Shown here piece by piece: positions 1-39,071 of a stretch of 64,000 nt of DNA. The stretch lies in contig NC_044499.1 of assembly GCF_902362185.1 (NCBI RefSeq), forward strand, positions 48,769,815 through 48,833,814, in the 5' to 3' direction. The stretch is from Chanos chanos (lineage: Eukaryota > Chordata > Actinopteri > Gonorynchiformes > Chanidae). The position numbers were made by a program, and so were the translations under genes. How positions within the stretch are numbered: position 1 is the first letter of the stretch; every line of letters starts with the position of its first letter. A model generated the notes under the pieces. It was not told the DNA's origin, ran no database searches, and saw only the letters and a program-made list of their open reading frames with translations.

Positions 1-815
1 TGGCCATGATAGTGCCATGTAGAGTAATCATCTCACTCAGTGAATCCCATACAGTACCTGCCCGTGCCACCACAGATCCACCACAAGCATCCTTTAACTT
101 TTTCCAAACATAAACAGATGTAGTAAAATGACTAAAGGGCAACTCAGGACGACATATATTTTACCGATTAGGGATCTGCATGTATTTTTGTGCTTTGACA
201 AAAGTACTAAGTTGGTTTTGAATGACAGAGCTGTTATACATATCACATGTGAGAGGATCACGGCATGAAGTAATTCCTGAGTCAGATGGGTGTGCATTCA
301 ATTTTGCGGTCATTTTTGAGATCACGGTATTGTGTCTTGTCTTGTTAAATGTTGGAATATCTCTGTCATTGAGTTTAAACTTGTCAACGCTTTTTCCTCT
401 TCTCTGTCGCAACGTTGCTTTTGTAACTTTCTTTGGAATATTACTGTCATAATTTTCAACGCTGCTTTTCTTGTCTCGTTAAATCAGTTTCTTGTGTTTG
501 TCACTGATCTGTCTGCTGTTTGAGTACAGAACTTTTGGCATCTTTCAAACTCAGTCAGATGTCTTCTCATTGTGCTTTGGAAATTAATTTTTAAGAATTG
601 TCAGATCTCTTTTATAGCAAACACTTATTAGTAAATAGTCTTTCAATGAATATGATGACCGATATTATATGTACAGCTGACATTGTGATTTGGTTACCTC
701 AAAATTCAAGTTTTTTTTTTTGTTTTTTTGTTTTTTAATGTTGTGTTTCCATTTTTGTGTCTGCATCCTATTGGCTCCAAACATTCAATTCACCCTTTCA
801 TCTCTGTGTCTCCAG
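1..815. other. chadl upstream intron; no exon resolved
   Basis: This stretch precedes the first chadl exon that can be recognised. It ends in a T-rich tract and the acceptor AG at 814-815. Short open frames occur on both strands between about 90 and 520, but none resembles a protein I know. The N-terminal signal peptide and LRRNT region expected for chondroadherin-like protein were not found here, so they probably lie to the left of the window. A minus-strand frame touching the left edge (1-120) is open and not low-complexity, and might be a repeat fragment. I could not assign it. Confidence 0.5.
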
Positions 816-3620
816 GAGTCTTTCGATGGCCTGTCCTCTCTAAAGCAGCTCCTCGTCGACCGTAACAGGGTGGAGGAGATCCAGCCGGGAGCTTTCTCTC
901 AGCTGGGCTTCCTCAACCTCCTCTCGCTCACTCACAACCAGCTGGTGTACATTCCCAACATGGCCTTCCAGGGCCTCCAGAACATCAAATGGCTGCGTCT
1001 CAGTCACAACTCCCTCAACAATCTAGCCACAGAGGCTTTCGCCGGTCTCTTCACCCTCACTCGCCTCAGCCTGGACAATAACGAGCTTCAGTTTTTCCCT
1101 ACTGAGACCATGACCAGGTGGACTCTCGGTCACTCACCTTAGTTTCTCAACATCTCACCCTTAGTCTCCCCTTTTTTATATACCGAATATTCATGCACAA
1201 GTAACTCTTCCATCAGATGGCATATTACCTCTTAATAATAACGCTTACTTGGAAATATTCAGTGGTTATGCTTTCGTAGCTGTGTACCAGTTACCTGTTC
1301 CATATATTTGAGTTTTGACTCACATGTTATATCAGTGTTATGTCCTCCTTATTCTCTCCCTCCCTCTCTGTCTCTTTCCCTCTCTGTTTTCCAGACTTCC
1401 AGAAGTGACTCGCCTAGACCTCAGTCATAATCCTATGACGTATTTGGGTGAAGAGACAGTGTCTATGGCTAAGCTCACTCATCTCTTCCTGGACCACATG
1501 TCTCTGCAGGATTTCTCCAACACGGCCGTGCTACTCTCTCCTCGCCTCACCCACCTGGACCTAAGCCACAACCAACTGCGTGTGCTGCAGCCCCTGGTCG
1601 CCGGTTCGCCCAAGCTGACCCGCCTTAACCTGGCCGGCAACCCCATCTACTGCAGCTGCTACATGCGGCCCTTGCGCGAGTGGGCGATAAAAGAGCGTGT
1701 GCGTCTCGGGGGGACGTGTGGGGGTCCAGCGCACCTGTCCGGGGAGAACCTGGAGGCGGTGCAGCCTGCCGAGCTGCGCTGTCAGAGTCAGGAGGCCATG
1801 CTGAAGGCCGAGCTGGAGGAGCAAAGCAGAGCACCTCCTCCTCCTACGGAACCTCCCACCGACAAGGTCAAGTGCCCAGCCAACTGCAACTGTGAGGTGA
1901 GAGAGAGAGAGAGAGAGAGAGAAGAATGATTAATGTCTCACAGGGTGTGTTACACATGTTGCATTGAAGGATACATCCATTTTTCACGTGACCTCTCTAT
2001 GTTCGTACTTATCGTAGGCCGAGAACCACCACTCTTCCTGCGAGAACCGAGGCCACACCAAGGTCCCTCGCGGTTTTCCTGCGGACACACGTCTCCTAGA
2101 CCTGCGTGGGAACCACTTCCACTACATCCCCAGCAACAGCTTCCCCGGGGTCGCCCAAGTAGTCTCCTTGCACCTGCAGCGCTGTAAGATCCACGAAGTG
2201 GAGGGTGACGCGTTCAGTGGCATGAAGAGCCTGGTGTATCTGTACCTGTCAGAGAACGACCTCACCTCCCTCAGCCCAGATACGTTTAAAGGTCTGCCTC
2301 AGCTCACATACCTTCACTTGGAGAAGAATCGCTTCACCCAGTTCCCTAAAGGTGCCTTCAGGCTACTGCCTGGCTTACTGGCACTGCACATGGAGAACAA
2401 TGCCATCACCAAACTGGAGGCGGGAGTCTTGACGGGCACTGAGAAACTGAGGGGTCTTTACCTCACCTCGAATTCCATCGGGAACATCTCCCCCAGAGCT
2501 TTTGACCCCGCACCTGACCTAGACACTTTGCATTTGGGTAGCAACAAGCTCAAAGAGGTGCCGACCGATGCCCTGTCAAAGGTCAGCAGCCTGGCAGAGC
2601 TTCGCCTCTCGAGGAATCCTATTCGCTGGATCGCAGCAGAAGCTTTTCTGCCGTTTGCAGTCGCACTGAAACATCTGTATCTTGATAACATGGGTTTAGA
2701 AAAGGTGAGACTTATGACCAAACAATAGAAAAATCTCTGAAGAAAGAATTCCTCCCTCAAAGAATGTATGTGTGTCTCTCTTTGTTTGTTTGTTTTTTTA
2801 TTACAGTGACCTCTCTTCTTCTCCCCCCCTACTGTAGATGTCTAAGGATTCTCTCGCTGGAATTGGAGCTGGACTACGCAGTCTCTTTTTGGAAGGGAAC
2901 CAGCTGGAGGAGCTGCCTGATTTAAATCCTCTCACTGGGCTGGAGGTCATCAACCTGGCTGAGAACCCGCTGCTTTGTGACTGTCCGCTGCTCCCACTCC
3001 GCAAGTACGTCTGCTTAACTTCCTGTCTGCCCTTCACTTATATTTATGCACTCTCTCTTGGCACACATATGAATGTACCTCCTCACTGCATCACAAAAAA
3101 AAAAACCCAAAACAAAATGTAATGAGCATGTCATCAGTAATAGACAAGTGACACTGACTACTGTCTCTTTGCTTTTGGGTTTCACAGCCAGGCATATCAA
3201 TGTCTATTCATTTATGCACCAAAAATCTTTTGTGTAGCTCTCCATGTGATGTTAAATCTGAATTTTTTCGAATTTGATGCACTTCTGCATAGTTAAAGTA
3301 ACATCCAGCTGCGACCTCTTTCCAGGTGGATCGAGAAGGTCAACCTGAAAGTCAGAGCTACCTGTGGTCACCCGCCTGAACTGCGAGGTCGTAAGGTCAA
3401 GGACGTCCACGTCTTCAGGAGCTGTCCGGGCGAGAGGCCACCTCCGCCACAGACTCCCAGGACCTCACAACCTCCTAAAGCCACCAAATCCAAACCTGCG
3501 CTCATTAATCCCCCTACGGTGGTCAGAGTGCTTAAAGGCAAACCCAAACAATCTAAGAGCGCGAAAACCTCCTTCGCACGGAGGTCTGCATTCAAGAAAA
3601 GAAAGTTTAATTCTCCTTAA
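816..3620 (+). CDS. chadl: Chondroadherin-like protein (CHADL), 3' part
   Basis: Secreted small leucine-rich-repeat matrix protein; the mammalian protein binds collagen and restrains fibrillogenesis and chondrocyte differentiation (family knowledge). Five exons join in phase: 816-1117, 1395-1896, 2018-2704, 2838-3004, 3326-3620, giving the last 650 codons. The first exon begins inside an LRR (ESFDGLSSLKQL), matching human CHADL roughly 130 residues from its start, so the 5' exons are missing from the window. The order is LRRs, a first Cys-rich LRR cap (NPIYCSCYMRPLREW), a Pro/Glu-rich linker, a second N-cap (CPANCNCE, then SSCENRG), a second LRR block, and a second C-cap (CDCPLLPLRKW). The tail is basic (SAFKKRKFNSP) as in human. 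The twin LRR-block layout is diagnostic of CHADL rather than chondroadherin. The donor of the second exon runs directly into a GA repeat. The gene is convergent with l3mbtl2. Confidence 0.93.
1899..1922 (+). repeat. (GA)n microsatellite at a chadl splice donor
   Basis: The 5' splice site after the exon ending at 1896 reads GAG|GTGAGAGAGA and grades into about twelve GA units. The intronic donor bases are thus part of the repeat. Confidence 0.9.
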
Positions 3621-4564
3621 ACATCGCAGAGTGTAGTCGTTGCTAATTGCAGTCTACGAGATTTAACTACACAAGCTTCAAAACACATTTTAAACATGTA
3701 ATTTAGAATCTGGGCTGTTGCTAGCACCTGTTGTAGTTTTACACGCCACAGAATCTGATATGCAGGAAGCTCCAGACTCATGTAGATGCAACCAGTTTCA
3801 AGATGCCTAAGCGTCTCTTTTATTTTTTACCTAAACAACTTTTTTTTTTTTATTGATGTTTCTCAGTCTTTCTTTTTATACCATTTTGTCAGACCCCAGA
3901 TTTAGAAATGTTGGATTTATTAAACTAAGCAAAGCTGCTTCGGTGTGTCTCCCGCTCCCAAAGCAAAAAGGAAAACATACAAAGAAACATTTAATTGTTG
4001 GTCAGTCTTTGGTACCAACTGAATTTACAGAAGGTGGGTACAGCGACAGTTTCAGAATATTGACACTGTTGATTTGTTGCAGTTCTCTGACATGAAAAAA
4101 AGAGAAGTTTTTATAAGACACTGATCGGATAGAAGACTCAAAATGAGACCACCAAGTTAGAGAGTTGACATCCATAAACTGTAAAATGCAAGGCTAAACC
4201 CACAGCTGTCATATTACAACAATGACCCCACCCCCAAGAAAAACGGTAAACTGTGATAGATTCATCTTTGATACTCAAAGATTTAATGTATTTCATCAGT
4301 ACATGATCTTTTTCTCAGAATAATGTCAAAAAAAGAAAACACAAGAAAAGAAAAGAAATAAACAAAACACACCATAGCAAAAAGCTGTGTGTTATCCGTG
4401 GTGTTCAACATTTACAAGACGTCAGTTAAAATGAGAATGCTATAAAAATTGTGGAATATAAACTCTACTGGTTCATCGTACTGCTCAGTAATTTGTGATT
4501 AGCTAAATATGTACAATGCTACCGTCAGCTGAATGATCCAGATTAGTGAAGTGAGTTCTGAAAT
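3621..4564. other. Convergent 3' UTRs of chadl and l3mbtl2
   Basis: No coding frame is apparent. Plus-strand poly(A) signal candidates for chadl are ATTAAA at 3919-3924 and AATAAA at 4357-4362. A minus-strand ATTAAA for l3mbtl2 lies at 4282-4287. If chadl uses its distal site the two transcripts overlap tail to tail by tens to hundreds of bases. Signals were read by eye; the sites actually used are not known. Confidence 0.5.
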
Positions 4565-10279
<5,715 letters not shown>

Positions 10280-11067
10280 TTTGTTCTCTCGGCTCAGATA
10301 ATGTTCGAGACGTTAGTTCAAACTGCGGACTTTACAAAAATGAGTCTTCTTTTGCCATGGGAACATCACAGTAACACCTTTATTCTGAAAAGCAGCGCAA
10401 AAACGTTCACCTACGTGCTACAGTCAATTTTATGTTTCATGGATGCATTAACACATCAATTTGAATGCCACAGCAGGCAAAGAGATTGGTGAATTCATTT
10501 TTGAAATTCCCAACGAAATCCTTCTATGGCAATAATTTCGTGACATGAAGTTTTTGCATCAAACATAAGATCTAGGTGCTTTATCTTCGAAGCCTTTGAG
10601 TCAGAGACACAACTCCCCATGTGTTTAGGTCTGTGCTGCCGAAATCACAGCGATACCGCTATATGGGTCATGCAAATACGAGATATAAAGTAACTCTCAA
10701 TACTGTGTTGGCTCATTATCGCAAAGACACCACACTGTGAAGTGATGAAATAGAGAATAACAAACGATGAACAACAAACTTACTCACCCGCTTCGGCCCT
10801 TCTTCGTGTGTCCTCTTGGAGGAAAACTCAAATGGAACGTTATCGCCACCTATCGTCACCTGTCCTTAAAACTACGAAATTTAGGCATTATAAATGGCTT
10901 TTGACGTTGATAGAGTGTGCACTAATAACGTCGATTTATGATTGTTGTGTTTTTTTAATTTAGTTGTGTGTACAGTTCACATTAAACAACAGCCATAAAA
11001 CATAATCATAAATAAAGACAGCACTGTAATGTAAGTGAAAAATCTGTGTTACTTCCCGAAAGATGGC
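10280..11067. promoter_or_regulatory. l3mbtl2 5' flank / promoter interval
   Basis: Sequence between the l3mbtl2 start codon (10279) and tRNA-Gln. No further coding exon was recognised on either strand. The l3mbtl2 core promoter should lie here, but I see no clear TATA box and assign no specific site. Confidence 0.4.
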
Positions 11068-11139
11068 GGTTCCATGGTGTAATGGTTAGCACTCTGGACT
11101 CTGAATCCAGCGATCCGAGTTCAAATCTCGGTGGAACCT
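11068..11139 (+). tRNA. tRNA-Gln(CTG)
   Basis: A 72-nt cloverleaf can be folded by eye. The acceptor arm is GGTTCCA paired with TGGAACC, followed by discriminator T. The A box is GTGTAATGGTTAGCACTC, the anticodon stem-loop is TGGACTCTGAATCCA with anticodon CTG (positions 34-36), and the T arm GAGTTCAAATCTC contains the B box. No intron. It matches the vertebrate tRNA-Gln consensus. It sits upstream of and divergent from l3mbtl2. Confidence 0.97.
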
Positions 11140-11740
11140 AACTTTTGCGACACCGAAGTATTCATTGTATTTTAAGTGACACTGATGATTAAGTAGTGCA
11201 GCTATGCAAGATGAAAAGTTCATGAAAGTAATAATGCTAGAAAGTGTGGAAAAGTGGTCAGATCTATCTATCAGTAGCATATTTCAACTTTCTGAAGGCC
11301 TCCTCATGCAAAGATTTTAAAGACATGTCTTTTACTGGCCAGATTTGTTCAATAAACACAAAACCAGAAAAGGAGTCATTCCCTTTAAAAACTAATTAAG
11401 GATGCCTCAACCCCCCCCCCCAAAATTACAGTGAAGAAACTACTAGCTTCTCTCCAGTTCTCTGGTGTGTGCAAGAGCAGGAAAGAGGCCTGTTAAAGAC
11501 ACCTCTAGCTTCACTGAGTCAGGGCTGTGTATACTGTTTTTTACTCGTGCTGCTTATGACACTTCCATGACAGGCAGAGTCTTCACTGCACTTACATTAG
11601 TGGTTCACCATCCTCGATCCATAATTGCTGCTGAAGTGAGTGATACATCGATATACACATGATATAGGAACTAATGTAGAGACCTGCACGTTTTACATAC
11701 ACAATTTACTGATTTGACTTCTGGAGGTGCATTTTATGAT
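11140..11740. other. Intergenic, no gene seen
   Basis: AT-rich sequence with a run of ten C at 11411-11420 and only short random open frames. No splice-consistent coding exon was found. Confidence 0.4.
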
Positions 11741-12700
11741 GAGAAAGGAGTCACAATGATCAGCAAAGTCTAGGCACCCTGATGAATGTATGAAATGTCC
11801 TTTGCACTTCTTGGGCTCACTATGATATTCCTTGGTATGTCATCCGATCAGTGGTAATGAGGAAAGTGTTAGGGAGAGGATGCAGCCTTGCCTTACTCCT
11901 CACTTAACTAGGAATGGCTCTATTAGAGTGTCTTCACGCATTATACTATATTAAAAGGGCCCATAAAACTTCACTTGAGATGCATCATTTTGGACATCAG
12001 TTTGTAGGCTCCTGTAGATGATCTTCCACTGGTCCTCACGATGGACCATTTCAAATGCTCGCTTGAAGTCATTGATCTAAGGAGGTGCACTCCATTCAAG
12101 GCACTGCTACATCATACTGCACACAGTATGTGATTAGACTCCTATGTACTCTTCTTGTGCGGAAAACCTCCTTGCTCTTGTCTCAGTTCCGAGGAGCATC
12201 CTACAGGAGACTGTGGCAGGCACTGACACAGTTGCTAAAGTTCCCCTTTTTAAGTAGCTAGCAGGTAAGGCCTGTGCTCCAGTCTTAGAGTGTGACATGA
12301 GCCCAGATATCTCTAGGGAAGGCAGCCAGCATCCTCGTTGCTGTAGCAATGACAGCTTTCAGTGGTTCAGCATTGAGGGAGTCAATCCACAGTGCTTCGC
12401 TACTCTTCATGATCTTGATGGCTTCCTGGATCTTTGATGGATTGGTATGAATCCTTAGACTGTCTTCTGAGGTTCGAGGATCTGCTAGATCATTGGGTTA
12501 GAAACAATTGACCGCTTTCTCAGAGTGCTGAACCCAACTGCGTCTTGCAACAGGTTCCTTCTCTCTATCATGAAAATATTGCTTTGATTTACATTCTAGG
12601 AGTTCTACTTTGGCTACAAGATTTGAAGAGATGACTGAAAGTAAAAAAGAACTGTAGAGGGGTCGTTCTGAGCTCCTCGGACTTACCAACGTCTCTTTCA
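11740..12700 (-). mobile_element. Decayed LINE (non-LTR retrotransposon) reverse-transcriptase fragment
   Basis: The minus-strand translation contains scattered but ordered reverse-transcriptase motifs. Around 12471-12300 there is a thumb-to-finger segment (NPSKIQEAIKIMKS, then AEPLKAVIATATRML) like the 'IKxLKNGKAPGxDxIxAExLK' block of non-LTR elements. At 12005-12076 lies INDFKRAFEMVHRE, corresponding to RT block A (xIDFxKAFDSVHRE). At 11864-11899 lies GVRQGCILSLTL, corresponding to RT block B (RQGCxLSPxLF). The blocks are in the right order but interrupted by stops and frame changes, and the endonuclease and 3' tail were not found. The subfamily is uncertain; the wording is closest to the RTE/BovB-like and related clades. 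It is old and inactive. Confidence 0.75.
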
Positions 12701-15700
12701 GATTATTACCTCATTTTTTATCCATACATTGCACAGGTGCCATCTTGGTGTTGTTAAAAAAACTCACAGTGTGTTCTTTCAAATGGAGTAATATGGATTT
12801 TATAAGAAATATAGATATTACGATTTCATCTTAAGGAATATTAATGATGAAAAAACATGAATGATCTTCAACTCACTAGCAGTGATGAATTAGTTTAACG
12901 TGACCAAGGCACCATTTTTCAATCAACTTAGCAGTATGAAGAGCCCTTCAATCAGAGTTCATCTTACAGTCTGATTTTGAAATGGTTACCTCAATTAATG
13001 AGTCACTGTATACAGACAGCATTTTTGTACAACAAAGTTCACTACAGAAGTCATGAAACAGGTCAGTGGTAAACAGTTAACTGACGGTTCACCCTGTGAG
13101 ACCAAGGTCAAGAAGGCCAGGATGGAAATTAATCCAGGGCACTAGGGTTGCCACTTCCTTTGTACATCCTAAATGGAATATTTAATGTCCACAAAAGTCA
13201 GAAATGCGGTTGTGCTGTTTTTGCTGTTTTTTTATCTTGAAATCACAAATTTTAGCAGCAAAATGCATAACTGTTCAAAGACCCAGAGCAAACCACAGGG
13301 TTAGCAGGCTCCTTCTCTCTCGTTCCCCCTTTTTTTGTTAAATTGTCAGCAGTATAAATGTCATAGGAATTGTGTCAACAATTCCTATGATAGAGACAGT
13401 GAACTTCTAAGTATTTTTAATCAAGGTTCACATGAAATGATCCAATTTTTTTTTTTTTTTTGGTGAAAGGCCCCTCTGTTTTAGAGATCAGGGTTTTCTT
13501 GGGATATTGATATTAGCACATGGTCAGTTAACATAATCAGATTCTAGTTTGGAGACACTTTACTGTAAATTTGTTTTATGCAATCCTTTTAATTGAGCCT
13601 TTAATCCATAATATTACATTTCTCTGTCATTTCAATAGAAGTTTTTGTTTAGATTTGTTCACATTTTACTGTTACTGGACATCATTTTATCTTTGTCTTC
13701 CCCTTAGTATTCTGTTGAATTACTTGAAACATCACTGGAGAGCCAGATTTCCTGTGAAAATTCTTCGCAAACAAAATTACAAGTGCTGATTACATTTGGA
13801 TAGTAATTGTCTTTTTAAGCTGTCTTTTAAGATCATAACAGAACTTCAGAATGTCAGTAGCGCATACCTGAACTTTGGTGTAACCAGTTGGTTCACAGCA
13901 ATATCCACCTCATGGTTGAAATAACACATTGTGTATTACAACTAATGGAAAGTTCATAAATGATAACAACATATTGAGTATTAGAAGTACGATCAAGTCC
14001 CTAGACAAAGACACTTGAAAAAGCTGAGTCCAAGGCGTTTGCAAATTGTATGGCTTCAAGAGTGGATTTAAGGAAGACCACAGAAGACCAGCGCATCAAT
14101 AGAATCACCAATGTCAATTTTCACTGCTGTAAAAGGGATGAGGAACATTTCCAATTATAAAGGCACAGACTGCTCTATCCTCTGATTTAACTTCACGTTC
14201 ACATACACTGCGACTTGTTTGCAAGCCTGTTTGGCCTTAATCATGGAAATAATGCAAGCCCACGACAATTGAGAACATGTCTCCATCAACCGTGGTCCTT
14301 TGCTGATGTTTTTAGAGTGGAACATTATGCAGACATTACTTTGACTGTTGCTAGTTGGCGTACGTCAGCTAATCAAGATGTCTTGGTTGCTGAAAGTCTT
14401 GCCAAACATACCTCAGTAATCACTCTGCTTTCACAGTTACGTGGAGTGCAGGCGACTCAGCCCTCCTATACATATCTTTGGACTTTTTTTTGTTTAAAGC
14501 ACTTTTCATTTGTTACCAGGAAGCTACTCTGAAGTTTTGCAGTCAAAAAGTAGTAGCTGACCTGTTTGGGATGAATGTATTTAACTGATAGCTGAAGTTT
14601 GGCATTTTTCAGTTTTCATCTTTTCCATCAGAACATAAAAGATTGTGCTTAGTATGAAAAGTTCTATCGAGTGTTTTAACACAAGTATAAAATTTGTTTA
14701 CTGTTTTGCAAATATTGGGGTACATAGCAACGGATTCACAGATCAATAATTTTCTGATGGTGATGACTCATTGTGGCTTCATTCACCCACGCACAAGCTT
14801 CTGAACTGCTGATGTAAACTTAAGAAATCTGAGTTCATGTATGTGAAGTCTGTGATTTGTGACATTTCTTCTGAACAATTTCCATTATTATTTACAGTAT
14901 AAATGCACAAGCTTTCTTGAAGGACATTGTGCCAAATGCTGAGACATGTGTGACATTTTTTTTTCTTTGGGCAAAAATGACCGTTGCAAAGAGTTAACAC
15001 CTAAAATACAAGTGCACAAATTTTGTGGGTGCAAGAGGGTAGCTATGTATATTCTTTTATTGTGCCTATAGTTTCAGTTACAGTGTGCAATAGGTGGGGA
15101 AAACCATTATTGTCTGTCAAGTCCATACACGATGAACACATAAAAGTGTAGATTTGCAGTTTCATTAGTTTGTAAATTTCAGAATGACTTAGCTTGACCT
15201 GTTAAACATATCTTCAAATAACTGTCAACTTCATAATCAACACCTTTAACCATATTGCATCCTCTTGACTGCATTTGAGTTACTCTTAACCGTTGGATTT
15301 GGGGTATATATAATACACTTCAATACCATTATGCTGTTTCGATAAGATTTCATAAATGCACCTTATACTGTTTGAAACCCACACATTTGCTTTGTTAATC
15401 AGCTATGGCTATGTTTTTAAAGTCAAAGGCACAGATAAATACATGCTGTTGGGTCTGCTACCCATGTTGTACGTTTGCTAATAAAGTTGGTTTTGGCTTC
15501 CACTAGAATCCTTCTATGAACTTACTGACAAGATAATTATTTCTGGAGAGCTAAATGACTTTTAAAATACTGCTGATTTGATTACACCTCTTGACTGTGT
15601 TCTTGGTTCGATGAAATCTCAAAGTTGCCTCTCTCTAGTGCAATGGTTTGATGACAGGAATATATCTGTGAATGTGGCTGCCGACTCTCGTTATGAAAAT

Positions 15701-17300
15701 AGGAAACACCATAAATCGTTGTGATGTTCTAAATTTAACATGTCCATTGCTCCTTACAGGCAGAGACTCCTCAAGTACCCTGCTGTGGTAAATGTTCACA
15801 CAGCACATTTACCAATACACATTGGTTCCAAACGTCTTATGTTGACTGACCCTAGTCCAGATCAAGACACCATAAGAACACTCCCAAAAATTAATTGGAC
15901 ATTGGCCAATTTGTTGTGGACATTTTTGACTGTGTAATTATACGTTTAAGGAGTTTATTTAAAATTGTGCGAAAATTCATCTTGAGCATCTTATTTTGCA
16001 AATAACATGAGAATTTTTGAAAAATGTGCCTTTAGTCTAACATAGCTATATTTTTTAATCCCAGTAGGTTGCTCACATAATAGATCTATCAGTGTATAAA
16101 CAGTATGGAGTTAGCGTGAAAGTCAACGTTTCACATTTTGTGTTGTTCTTCTGTCTACATCACTTTGTGTATTTTATTATCATCATCATCATTATCATTA
16201 TTATTATTAGTAGTACTAGTAATAGTAGTAGTGGTAGTTGTATGGGCACTTTTAATGTATTGCATTAAAATAAGCACTTTGCCTCAAAACAGCTATTTTT
16301 TTTTTTTTTTTTGGAGATCCTCTTGGAAAAAGTCACACTTAATAGCCCATTCACAACCTTCCATTCTAGTCATTGGGTCTGGATTTACATTGCATTCCTC
16401 ATCATATCAACCTTGGAATCCAATAACAATCACACTTCCTACATTGCCAGGAAGGCCAGAGTGAAGAAGCAAGGGGTTAACATTACTATGGCTTTAGGGG
16501 GAATACAGTATTGAAGGCTGTATATACAAAATGAGTAGAGATATTTCGCCACCATAAAATTGTGAAACTGTAATTTAGGTAGAACCAAGGCCAACTCAGT
16601 TTAGGCCCATTGTCTTTTAATAGACATGTTATTCTTTAACTACCAGTATCCTCTTTCCTCATAGTTTTTAAGGACTGTGTGGTCACAAATATTTTAAGAG
16701 ATTACCAACGACATTCACTGTCTACGTAAAATGGTAGAGATCTTTCAGTTATTTTTGGGTGACAGCAAAAAATAAAGTATAAAATCAGCACAGTATCTTG
16801 TTTATCTCCAGATAAGCCAAAGTTCAGATACAGTCATTCTAGTTACACGTTGAAAACGACGAAGACTCTTCGCTGAGTAACATGGAATTAATCAGTTTGG
16901 CACAACAGGAAAATAAAAAGTTGAAGAAACTGAATCGGTTTCTTTTCACGGCGTGGGCAAACTTGACATAAACGTTCTAAATTACGAAGAACTATTAACA
17001 CAACAAAACATACACATACGAGTAATAATGTACATTAGTTAAAAAACAAAAATAAAAACTGATGTTCAGCACATCATTTTTAGTTTACAAATCATACTCG
17101 GTTTTCGTTTTCTATTGCGGCACGACGAATTTCAAGGATTCCCTCCAATAAACCTTTACCATATCCCAGACGAAAATGGGTAACAAGACGTGCAAAACCA
17201 TGAAACATGTCACTGTAAACAATTTTACGAGTACATCGCAGATTATATGAGTTTATGAGGAGCCGCTACATGAGTCCCTTTCCACACTAACCGACTCCCC
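12701..17300. other. Gene-poor AT-rich interval between l3mbtl2 and ep300
   Basis: About 4.6 kb with no supported coding exon on either strand. It holds two short perfect inverted repeats (13361-13390 and 15786-15814), a (CAT/TTA)-rich simple stretch at 16178-16215, and homopolymer T runs. Open frames such as 14215-14532 and 15740-15937 have no recognisable motifs and look random. Distal ep300 regulatory elements could lie here but none can be named from sequence alone. Confidence 0.4.
13361..13390. repeat. Perfect 13-bp inverted repeat, 4-nt loop
   Basis: TCATAGGAATTGT (13361-13373) is followed by GTCA and then its exact reverse complement ACAATTCCTATGA (13378-13390). Confidence 0.9.
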
Positions 17301-17554
17301 CTGCCTCCTCCTCCGCTAGCAGAAATTTATAAAGAACAAAAAATCCGGCTGGGGAGGGGGGTTGATACGCCGAAGCTGAAATCGAGAGGCGAACCCAGGA
17401 AAGAGGAGTATTTTGTACACGGGACTTTCCCCCCCTTCGTCCCCAAAAAGGAGGGGGAAAAGTCACATTTTAAGTAGCGATAACAAAAACAAGGTTCGTA
17501 AGGAGGTGAGGACTCATATCTTTGCGGACATATATTTTTAATTCGTAAAAAAAT
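17300..17554 (+). promoter_or_regulatory. ep300 promoter-proximal region / 5' UTR
   Basis: The interval just upstream of the ep300 ATG contains a purine/pyrimidine-rich GC stretch (17325-17460). It includes a sequence identical to the canonical NF-kappaB motif GGGACTTTCC at 17422-17431, followed by a C run. The transcription start is not determinable from sequence. Confidence 0.4.

Positions 17555-39071
<21,517 letters not shown>

Noticed and set aside
14215-14532. 105-codon plus-strand frame in the gene-poor interval
   Set aside because: No recognisable motif, no splice partners, and base composition like the surrounding non-coding DNA.
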